Source: Streptomyces cupreus
Lineage (GTDB): Bacteria > Actinomycetota > Actinomycetes > Streptomycetales > Streptomycetaceae
Length of the DNA: 46,331 bases
Reading direction: 5' to 3'
Assembly (NCBI RefSeq): GCF_014257025.1
Contig: NZ_JACMSF010000064.1
Coordinates: 1-46,331, forward strand
In this document: piece after piece, positions 25,400-34,500 of the stretch
How positions within the stretch are numbered: the stretch's first letter is position 1
Layout of the letters: each line of letters begins with the position of its first letter
Position numbers and translations under genes: made by a program
Notes under the pieces: model-generated
Told to the model about the DNA's origin: nothing
The model's input: the letters and a program-made list of their open reading frames with translations, nothing else
Databases searched by the model: none

Positions 25400-25867
25400 T
25401 CAGGGCTTGGCGGGCCAGAACTGCACGAGGTACTTCTCCACCCCCTCGCCGGTGCCCTCGTCCTCCGACAGGGCAGCCGCCTCGGCGCGGCCGGTGCAGC
25501 TCACGCGCACCCGCCACGAGCCGCCCTCGTCCGCCAGCGTGATGACGTCATCGGAGCGTCCCAGGCCCATGGACCACACGGCCACCTCGCCGCTGGCCGA
25601 CTCGAAGTCGGCCTCGGCCTGCTCGTCCCAGTCTGCGGGGTCCTGCACGGGTGGCTGCCTGTCCCACACCTCTACGTCGACTGATGCCGTGTGGGTGTGG
25701 CCGGCGCTGTAGACGTCGAGGCGACCGGGGAAGGTGTTGAGAAAGACTCCCTGCTCGAAGTCGTCCGGGAAGGGGACCGGCAGGTCGCCGTCATCGGACT
25801 CCTGGAACCCGAAGGCGTGGTATTCCACGTCCGCGTCAATGTGTTGCTGCCGGACAAGCACGGCCAC
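25400..25867 (-). CDS. Acidic cytoplasmic protein, candidate Nin/ComJ-like DNase inhibitor
   Basis: This gene encodes 155 residues. I chose the GTG at 25867 because AAGGGGG lies five bases upstream. The sequence is acidic and beta-rich: DADVEYHAFGFQ at the start, DWDEQAEADFESASGEVAVWSMGL in the middle, and a late strand pair GSWRVRVSCTGR and EKYLVQFWPA. There is no signal peptide. Bacillus Nin (ComJ), which inhibits the NucA nuclease, has a similar order: SYHQFTVF, DWTDEAIEKG..DGAISF, and a final GDYQLTCW then YIIDAV. The similarity is weak and judged by eye. Position opposite a NucA/NucB gene is the stronger argument. It may be an immunity protein or an unrelated gene. Confidence 0.6.
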   Translation of the reverse strand: MAVLVRQQHIDADVEYHAFGFQESDDGDLPVPFPDDFEQGVFLNTFPGRLDVYSAGHTHTASVDVEVWDRQPPVQDPADWDEQAEADFESASGEVAVWSMGLGRSDDVITLADEGGSWRVRVSCTGRAEAAALSEDEGTGEGVEKYLVQFWPAKP

Positions 25868-25921
25868 GAGAGCCCCCTTCACGTGACATCGACTGGTCGT
25901 CCCCGTGATCGTAAGGCTCCG

Positions 25922-26690
25922 CTCCGCAAGACGATGGGCTGTCGGGATGGTGCGGGACCTACCGAACACCGGGTGCGGACCGGGGTGCAGTGGCGGGATC
26001 TGCCCGAGCGGTTCGGGCCGTGGACGGCGGTCTATGAACGCCATCGGCTGTGGTCGGGCGATGGCACCTGGGCACGTCTGCTGCAGCAGATCCAAGCTGC
26101 CGCCGACGCCCCAGGCGAGGTCGACTGGGATGTCTCGGTCGACTCCACCACCGTGCGTGCCCATCAGCACGCGGCTGGTGCCCGCAATGATCCTCCGCCT
26201 GCTCCCGCGTCAAAGGGGGCGGAAGGTGTCGAACATCAGGGCGAAGCCCCGTGGCAGAGCCTGCTCGCCCGCCTGGTGAAGGTGGTGCAGGAAGTGAGGG
26301 CCTGGGCCGCTCGCGCGGTGGGTTCACCAGCAAGCTCCACCTGAGCGCGGACGGCCGCTGCCGCCCGCTGTCCCTGGTCGTCACGCCGGGGCAGCGAGCG
26401 GACTGCACCCAGTTCACGGCGGTGCTGGAGAAGATTCGCGTCCCCAGGCCCGGTCCGGGCAGGCCCCGCAAGAAACCCAACAGCCTTGCCGCGGACAAGG
26501 CGTACAGCACCGGCCCGTGCCGCAAGTACCTGCGGCGCAGAATCCGGCACACGATCCCGGAGAAGCCCGACAGCCCGGCCGCCCGCTTACGCAAGGGCTC
26601 ACGCGGCGGACGGCCACCAGGCTTCGACGAGGAGCGGTTCAAGAAACGCAACACCGTCGAGAAGAGCAAGCCGCAGTGCTGTCATACCTG
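25922..26690 (+). pseudogene. IS5-family (IS427-like) transposase remnant
   Basis: The fragment contains GVQWRDLPERFGPWTAVYERHRLW, the first DDE aspartate in DWDVSVDSTTVRAHQHAAG, then after a frameshift near 26305 GRSRGGFTSKLHLSADG, LSLVVTPGQRADCTQF, SLAADKAYSTGPCRKYLRRR, and RKGSRGGRPPGFDEERFKKRNTVE. It lacks the first 40 or so residues and the final part after RNTVE, where intact copies continue to RAINRLKQ. The element is therefore dead. Its left end lies within a few tens of bases of the start of the candidate DNase inhibitor gene. Confidence 0.88.
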
Positions 26691-26789
26691 CGGTTCGCCG
26701 TCATGGGTGTTGTGCCTCGTTGTGGATTATCGCCAAGCGCTGGTGGTGGAGCCAGGCTTCCCCCGGGGATCGAGCTGCGGCCGTGGGGC
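26691..26789. other. Right flank of the IS5-type remnant
   Basis: This is a short non-coding stretch between the truncated transposase and the end of the L,D-transpeptidase gene. No inverted repeat or hairpin was recognised. Confidence 0.3.
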
Positions 26790-27722
26790 TCACCCGATGG
26801 CGATGCGGGGGTGGGCGGACGGTGTGATCCAGCCCATGATCTGGTCCATGGTGGCGCGGGGGACGGAGACGCAGCCCGCGGTGGCGCCGCTGCCGTTGAC
26901 GTGGAGGAAGATGCCCGCGCCGCGGCCGGGGGTGGCGGGCCAGCGGTTGAAGTTGATGACGAGGGCCTTGGCGTACTGAGTGGGGTAGTTGATGAGGTGT
27001 TCGCTGCCGCGGTCACCGGACTCGGTGAGCGGGAAGTCCGCGCCCGCCTCGCCGTGCATCTGGTTGTAGAACTTCGACTCCGGGTCCTGCACCCACCAGT
27101 CGTCGTCGGTGACGACGTGGTACGGCATGGCGGTGCCACCGGCGACGTGCCCGAAGCCCTCGGTGATGGTGTAGGTGCCGCCGGGCGTGGTGTAGGTGTT
27201 CTGCATCCGGGTCGCCCCGTCGGTGACCCCGTTGGAGCCGACCCGCCCCGAGCCGGTGCTGAACTGCGCCTTCCAGCCGGAGGGGCCCTTGGCCCAGGCA
27301 GTGACGGTGGCGTAGGAGCCGCTGGCCTTGACCGTGATCACCTGAGTCGCGTCGCCCACCTCCACGGGAACCGGGAAATCGGGCGCGGCAGGGGCGGCGG
27401 CGTCATCACCGGATCCGCCGGTCCCGGTGCCGCCGCCGGAGGTTCCGCCGCCTGCCTTCGTGGCGCTGCCTGGGGCGGAGGCCGAAGCCGTTGCCGACGC
27501 GGATGCCGTGGCGGAGGTGGAGGGGCTGGTGGACGGCGATCCGGAGGCGCTGGGCGATGCACTGCGGGAGGCGGTTGGGGTGCCCGAGTCAGCGGCGTTC
27601 GGTGCCGAGACCGAGTCCGAGGCCGCCTGCTGCTCGTCGTCCTGCCCACCGCAGGCGGAGGTCAGCGCCAGGAGGCTGAGGACGGCGGCAGCGGTCAGCA
27701 CCTGCCGGGGAAGGGCGTGCAC
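26790..27722 (-). CDS. L,D-transpeptidase-like lipoprotein
   Basis: This gene encodes 310 residues from the GTG at 27722, chosen because AAGGAG lies six bases upstream. An ATG at 27761 overlapping the preceding stop is the alternative. The N-terminus is a lipoprotein signal with lipobox LTSAC near residue 25, so it is anchored outside the membrane. A long Ser/Ala/Gly/Thr/Pro linker spans about residues 30-120. The C-terminal domain has WKAQFSTGSGRVG, TTPGGTYTITEGFG and the catalytic box HVNGSGATAGCVSVPRATM, which fits the YkuD L,D-transpeptidase signature (His, then S/T-x-GC). It probably cross-links or modifies peptidoglycan. It is downstream gene of a two-gene operon. Confidence 0.88.
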   Translation of the reverse strand: MHALPRQVLTAAAVLSLLALTSACGGQDDEQQAASDSVSAPNAADSGTPTASRSASPSASGSPSTSPSTSATASASATASASAPGSATKAGGGTSGGGTGTGGSGDDAAAPAAPDFPVPVEVGDATQVITVKASGSYATVTAWAKGPSGWKAQFSTGSGRVGSNGVTDGATRMQNTYTTPGGTYTITEGFGHVAGGTAMPYHVVTDDDWWVQDPESKFYNQMHGEAGADFPLTESGDRGSEHLINYPTQYAKALVINFNRWPATPGRGAGIFLHVNGSGATAGCVSVPRATMDQIMGWITPSAHPRIAIG

Positions 27723-27757
27723 AGTGGGCTCCTTGCGTTCTCGTCTGCCGGGTGTGG

Positions 27758-28297
27758 TCATTGCTGGTCCTCGCTGCCTGCCGCGTCCGGTCGGGGCAGG
27801 GTGCCGGTGCAGGTGGCCCGGCCGAACTCGCCGCTGGCGGTGGCGCCTTGGACGTACTGGCCACGGATGGAGAGGGTGCAGCGGGCCTGCCCGCCGTGCT
27901 CGCCGAGGACGATGTTGACGACCGGCGCGCGGCCGAGGGGGACGGCGACTGTCTTGCGCCAGGGCAGGGCCGCCGCCTTGACGGTCACGGCCTTTCCGGA
28001 CTCGCTGCGTGCCTGGTAGGTGATGTCGGCGGTGCCGGTGCCGGTGACTTCGTACGTCACCGAGGCGGTGGGGACCCGGCGTTCGGGTGCGGGTTCATCC
28101 TGGCCGCTGTCGAGGACGCCGTAGAGGACGAGTGCAGTGCAGGCGGCGAGGGCGGCGCCGGCGATCAGCAGCCCTGCCCGGTCGGGGCGACGGGAGCGGG
28201 ATTCACCTGCTTCGCCGCCCGATTCGCCTTCTTCGGGCGCTTCCGTTTCCTCGGATTCCCCCATGGAAGGTGCTGACTTCCCAGTTACGGCACCCAT
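27758..28297 (-). CDS. MmpS-like single-pass membrane protein
   Basis: This gene encodes 179 residues. The ATG at 28297 has GAAGGGG seven bases upstream. Residues 1-40 are acidic and cytoplasmic. One transmembrane helix follows (LLIAGAALAACTALVLYGVL). The extracytoplasmic part has ASVTYEVTGTGTADITYQ, LPWRKTVAVPLGRAPVVNIVLG and ARCTLSIRGQYVQGATASG, which matches the MmpS-type accessory domain of mycobacterial lipid transporters that also occurs free in Streptomyces. Its stop overlaps the longer reading of the L,D-transpeptidase gene, so the two are likely co-transcribed. No MmpL transporter is in the window. Role in envelope maintenance is inferred. Confidence 0.75.
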   Translation of the reverse strand: MGAVTGKSAPSMGESEETEAPEEGESGGEAGESRSRRPDRAGLLIAGAALAACTALVLYGVLDSGQDEPAPERRVPTASVTYEVTGTGTADITYQARSESGKAVTVKAAALPWRKTVAVPLGRAPVVNIVLGEHGGQARCTLSIRGQYVQGATASGEFGRATCTGTLPRPDAAGSEDQQ

Positions 28298-28566
28298 GAA
28301 ACGGCCCCTTCAAAAATAGGGATTGACCCGGACTTCGGACTGGACGGGGCGCTTTATACATGACGCTGCTATGCGGTTTCCACTGTGGGGACATTTCGGG
28401 CAGACGCTCTCCGGTTTACCGTCAACTGTCCCCAATGTCCCATCACTTGACTTGGCGTCAGCAGCTTGATTAGAAACCGGGCGCCGCCGCCTGTGGCCTT
28501 TTCCTGCACTCCGAAAATGAGGTCACGGGTGGTGATTTTCGGTCAGCTTCTTCAGGAAGGTTTGGT
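28298..28566. promoter_or_regulatory. Divergent promoter region of the MmpS-like and RHS genes
   Basis: The region separates two diverging genes. On the plus strand TTGACT (28447-28452) is followed after 18 bases by TAGAAA (28471-28476), a plausible housekeeping-type promoter for the RHS gene. An inverted repeat TGGGGACA (28386-28393) and TGTCCCCA (28427-28434), extending to AATGTCCC, lies between the two genes and might be an operator. AGGAAGG precedes the GTG at 28567. Confidence 0.4.
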
Positions 28567-31500
28567 GTGAGACCCAGACTGGGGAGAACGATAGCTTGCC
28601 TGGTGGCAGCCGCGGTCATGAGTACCGCGCTGCCGCAGGTGGCCTATGCCGCGTCCGACTCGGGCGGTGACGAGAAAGGAATTCTCGACACCCTCAAGGG
28701 CTGGTTCACGGAGGAGGAAGAAGACAAAGACGGCCGCGCTGAAAAGCCGCCGTCGCATGACGAATTGGAGGTAGCGGACCGGCAACACCTGCCGAGGGAA
28801 AAGTCTCGGCCACCCGCCAAGCGCGTCCGCGAAATCACCGGCAGACGTACGGCGAGCGCCCGGTTCTGGGAGTTGTCGGACGGCCGCGTCGAGGCGGAGC
28901 TGGCGGCGGCGCCGACCTCGTACCGGTCAGGGAAGTCGTGGAAGTCGATCGACACCACGGTGCGCGAGAGTGGTGCGAAGGGCTTCGATCTCGCCAACAC
29001 GACGAACGAGGGCCGTACTTGGTTCGGTTCTGACACCGGCCGGCTGGTGCGTTTCAAGTCACCGGACGGCCGGTCGGTCACCCTCGGCCTGGAGGGCGCG
29101 GGCAGGGCGCTGAAGCCGGTGGCGAAGGGCTCTGAGGTCACCTACCGGGACGCGGTCCATGGTGCGGATCTTCAGTACGTGGTCGGTGCGGGCCGGGTGA
29201 AGGAGAACATCGTCCTCGCCGACCGCCCCGACGGCCCGGTGAAGTTCACCTTCACGCTGGACACCGACGGTCTGGTGCCGAAGGCGCGTAAGGACGGCTC
29301 GATCGCGCTGTACGGTGCGCTGCCCAACACGCCGGTGATGGTGATCCCGGCGCCGTACATGACGGACGCGAAGAAGGCGGAGAAGTCGGTCTTCGGGCAG
29401 ACCTACAGCACCAAGGTCACCCAGAAGCTCACGAAGGACGGCAAGTCCTGGAAGCTGACGGTCACGCCGGACGCGACGTGGCTGGCGGCGAAGGAGCGGC
29501 AGTATCCGGTGGTGATCGACCCGACGATCACGATCGCGCCCTCGCCGACCGGTTCTCAGGATGTCATGGTCCTGTCGGACCAGCCGTCGACGAACTTCAA
29601 CACCAGCTGGAAGCTGTCCGCGGGCAAGACCGACACCGGCATCGCCCGCTCCCTGATCCAGTTCCCGCTGGACGAGATCCCCGCGGGTGTGGATCTCGAC
29701 TCGGCGCGCCTGGAGATGTATTTCGACCAGGCGCACACCACGGGCGCCGACGACAACACCATCGAGGTGCGCCGGGCCACCGGCCCCTGGAACGAGACGA
29801 CGGCGACGTGGTCCTCCACCAGCGGGCTGGTGGGTGAACTGTCCGGCACCACGGTGCAGTTCGACGACGGGGACGCGGGAACGGCGGCCGTCGGCACCTG
29901 GCCGCCAACGGGGTCGGCGCTCAAGGAACACGCGATCGGCAACGACTACGTGTTCAACCAGGACTCGATCTCCGGGGACACCTACACCTGGCAGACGCCG
30001 GTGGGCGACACCGGCACCTACCGGGTGGACGCGCACTATGTGGCCTCCTCCAACCGCACCACCGCCGCCCCGTACACGGTGACCTACAACGGCGGCACCG
30101 CGACCACCTCGGTCGACCAGACGGTCGGCCCGGATGGTGTGTGGGCCACGCTGGGCAATGGCACGCAGTACCAGTTCAACCGGGGCGGTACCGGCTACAA
30201 GGTGGTGCTGGGCGACACCGCGAGCCCGGCGGGTTCGGCGGTGATCGCGGATGCGGTGCGGCTGAACAACCCGGCGCAGATCGTGAAGAACAAGGGCGAG
30301 TACAGCCAGTGGCACAACTTCCCGGTCACCAACACGGTGCAGAAGTGGGTCAGCGGCACCGAGGCCAACCATGGCTTCGTCGTACAGGCCAAGGACGACA
30401 CGCTGGCCGCCACGGCGCTGGGCGGTCCGCGCTACGAGGCCGGCGACGGTGCCTACGGCGGTGAGACCTCCACCATCCCGCGCCTCACGGTGACGTACGG
30501 CAAGGTCGGCACCAGCCTGAACTCGCCCACCGTGGTCCACTCCACCGGCCCGGAGCTGTCGTGGAAGCCGTACTCCAACACCACCGGTGACAGCGGTCTG
30601 GACCTCGTCGAGTACCAGCTGCACCGCTCCACGCAGCAGGCGTTCACCCCGTCCGCCGCCACCCTGGTGGCGCCGATCGGCTCGACGGCCACCACCTATA
30701 CGGACACCACCGCCACCCCGACCCCGGACTCCTCCAGTGAGGAGATCGGCCGCTCGTACTACTACCAGATCGCGGTGAAAACGGCCGACGGCCAGCTGCT
30801 CGGCTCGCCGACCCGGATCGTGGGCATACCGAAGGCGGGCCGCACGATGCGGCTCATCCAGGGCACGAGCGGGGTCACGGACACCACCCTGTCGTCCGCG
30901 AAGCCGACCACCAACCAGGACACCATCAGTTACGACGGTGTGGGCCAGAAGTGGCTGAGCGTGGGCAACAACACGCCCACGAACAGCACGGAGAAGACCC
31001 GCGCGGTGATGAGGTTCGACACCTCGGCGATCCCGGTCACGGGCACGGTGATCGACTCGACGCTGTTCATGTGGGGGGCGGAGACCACCCGCACCAGCAC
31101 CGGCGCCCGCTACAACCTGCACGGTCTGACCAAGGGCTTCGACGAGACATCGGCGACGTGGAACAACGCCACCGCGTCGACCGCGTGGAGCAGTGCGGGC
31201 GGCGACTACTCCTCCCTCGTGTCGGACTACGAGCCGTGGTGGACGAACGACGTCGGCCGGCACAACTGGAACGCCACGTCCCTGACCCAGGGCTGGGTGA
31301 AGACCCCGTCGTCCAACCACGGCGCGATGGTCAAGCTCGCGGACGAGAGTGCCTCGGGTCCGCAGGAGCAGACGGTGTTCCTGGCCTCGGAGGCGGCCGA
31401 CTGGCAGATCGGCCCGCTGCTGCGGGTCATCTACGTCGACTCCACGACCGAGGACACCTACTACGCGCCGCAGACCCCGGCCCGGATGACCCCCAACTCC

Positions 31501-34500
31501 ACCTACACGGTGGACTTCACGGTCACCAACACCACCAACTCCGCGTGGGCGACGGGCGAGCGGGAGCTGTCCTACACCTGGAAGCTCCCGGACGGCACCG
31601 ACAAGACCACGGCCGCCACCCAGGCGTCCACGGCCATCCCTGCCCTGTCCCCCGGCCAGTCGGCGACGATCAAGGCGCAGGTCAAGACGCCGATCAACTC
31701 CGACTCCGGGAACAAACGCAGCCAGTACGTGCTGGGCTGGGACGTGCGGAAGGTGTCCGACGGAAGCTGGCTGTCGGCGGGGACCGGCGGAATCCCGCCG
31801 CTGAAGCAGAACGTGGCGGTGGAGGACCCCACCTCCGAAACGCTGGGTCTGGAGAAGTTCTACGCCTACACGGGCAAGAACACCGGCGCCGGTTCGACGG
31901 TGATGAACAACCTGGCCTCCGGCAACAGTGTGTGGTCGTACAACGCGTTCACCAACCCCGGCCGCGGCCTGACCACGTTCGCCCGCTTCGCCTACAACTC
32001 CCTCGACACCTCCGACAGCCTTATGGGCCACGGCTGGTCGGGCCAGCTCGCGGGCCCGACACGCTTCGGCGCCCCGCTGGACCTCCACCCCAAAGCCAAC
32101 CCCACCGAGATCCGCCTGCCGGACGGTGACGGCACCACGCACACCTTCACCAAGCAGGCCGACGGCAGTTGGAAGGCCCCGGCGGGCGTGCACTACCGGC
32201 TCACCATGAAGGCGGGCCTGGACTGCACCCCGAACAAGGACCCCATCCCGGACGCCTGGACCCTGATGCGCCCCGACGGCACCCGGTTCCTCTTCGGCTG
32301 CGACGGTTACATGACGTCGGTCGTCGACAAGAACGGCAACACGCAGACGTACACCTACGAGGAGCGCACGTCGCACGGCAAGCCGACGAAGTTCCTCAAG
32401 TACATCACCGACCCGTCCGGCCGGAAATCGCTGCGCATCGGCTACTGGCTCAAGGGCGACGCGACCTACTCGTACATCAGCGACACCGGTGCCCAGGTCA
32501 CCGGGACCAACCTCAACAACCCCAAGATCTACGACCACATCGCGTCGCTGACGGACATCTCCGGCCGCAAGATCTCCTTCTACTACACCGAGAAGGGCCT
32601 GCTGGGCCGCATGGTCGACGGCAACGGCTCCACCCAGCCCAAGACCTTCAAGTTCACCTACGACGCCACCCAGGGTGAGAAGAACGTCAAGCTCGTCAAG
32701 GTCACCGACCCGCGGGGCAACGCCACTTCGCTGGCGTACTACGCCCCGCCCGACGGAGACAGTAAGTACCACTGGTGGACCAAGACGATCACGGACCGCC
32801 TGGCCGGTGACACGGCCTTCGCCTACGCGGCCGACACCACCAACACCAAGTTCACGAACACCACCGTCACCGACGCCGAAGCCCATACGACCAGATATCA
32901 GACCGACGACTTCGGCCGCCCCATCGAGACCACCAACGCCAAGTCCCAGACCACGAAGATGAGCTGGGACGCCGACAACAACGTCACCTACCTGGAAGAG
33001 GACAACGGCGCCAAGACCGCGTACTGCTACGACCAGAAGACCGGCTACCCGCTGTGGCAGCGCGACGCGGAGAACAACCAGACCGGCGTCCCCGACCCTC
33101 GCACCACGTGCCTGACAGAAACCGGCGAGGTGCCCGCCCCGGACCAGTGGCCGGCCAACGCGGCGAAGTACCAGTACCAGACCCGCGCCGACGGCTACTC
33201 CGCCGACCTGTGGCGCAAGACCTCACCCGAGGGGCGGGCCTGGCAGTTCGGCTACGACACCTTCGGCAACCTCAAAACGGTCACCGACCCCAAGGGCGTC
33301 GCAACCGCGACGGCCGATGACTACACGACAAAGTACGACTACAACGCCTACGGCCAGCTCACCAAGGCGACCGATGCCAACGGCAACCCGACCAGCTACG
33401 GCGGCTTCGGCCCCACCGGATACCCGACCACCATCACCGACGCCAAAACCAACACGACGAGGTACGTGTACGACGAGCGCGGCCAGGTCAAGCAGGTCAT
33501 CGACGCCAACGACAAGGTCACCACACAGGACTACGACACCTTCGGGCGTCCGACGGTCAACACGGTGCCGAAGAACCAGGCCACCGGTGAACTGATCACC
33601 ACAGAAGCGCCCGTCTACGACGCCAACGACAACGTCACTACGTCGAAGGCACCCAACGGCGCCGTCTCCACCGCGGTGTACGACAAGGCCGACCAGATCA
33701 CCTCGGCGACCGCACCGGCGAACAACAACACCACGCCGCGCACCTCCACGTACACCTACGACAAGGTCGGCAACCTCAAAACGACGACCGAGCCCAAGGG
33801 CACGGACACGCCTACGGACCTGACCGACTACGTCACCACGAACCACTACAACGAGATCTACCAGCTCACCTCCGCCGTCAACGCCGCGGGCGACAAGGTC
33901 AGTTACGAGTACGACACGGTCGGCAACGTCACCAAGGTCATCGACCCGAAGAAGAACGCCACCACCGACACGACCGACTACACCACCAAGACCGCCTACG
34001 ACCTGAACCACCGGGTCACCTCGGTCACGGACGCGGCCGGAAAGACGAGCAAGCGCTTCTACGACAAGGACTCGCTCGTCACGTCGACCGTGGACGCGGA
34101 GAACAACACCACCACCATCGCCTACGACGAGCGCGGCAAGCAGAAGGAGGTCAAGGTCCCGCACTCCGGGACGACGTCGATCACGTACCGCACGACGCAG
34201 TTCGAGTACGACCAGGTCGGCAACACCACCAAGGTCATCACCCCGCGGGCCGTAGCGGCCGGCACGACCACGGCATTCACCGCGCGCACCGAGTACGACG
34301 CGCTGAACCGCCCGGTCAAGCAGTACCAGCCGTACGACCCGGCGGATACTCGCCACAACAACGCCAACGTCTACACCGAGACCGTCTACGACGAGGTGGG
34401 CCGGGTCAAGACGACCTCGCTGCCGCCGTCGGAAGGCGAGACAGTCCGCAACGACACCACGTTCGAGTACTTCGACAACGGCTGGGTGAGGTCCTCCACG

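Noticed and set aside
25868..26170. Longer form of the DNase-inhibitor candidate reaching 26170
   Set aside because: The extra codons are antisense to the transposase remnant, and the GTG at 25867 has a well-placed ribosome site.
29059..32886. Very long minus-strand frame (1275 codons) opposite the RHS gene
   Set aside because: It is antisense to an unmistakable RHS protein, is Gly/Arg/Val-rich without domains, and is a shadow of GC-biased codons on the other strand.
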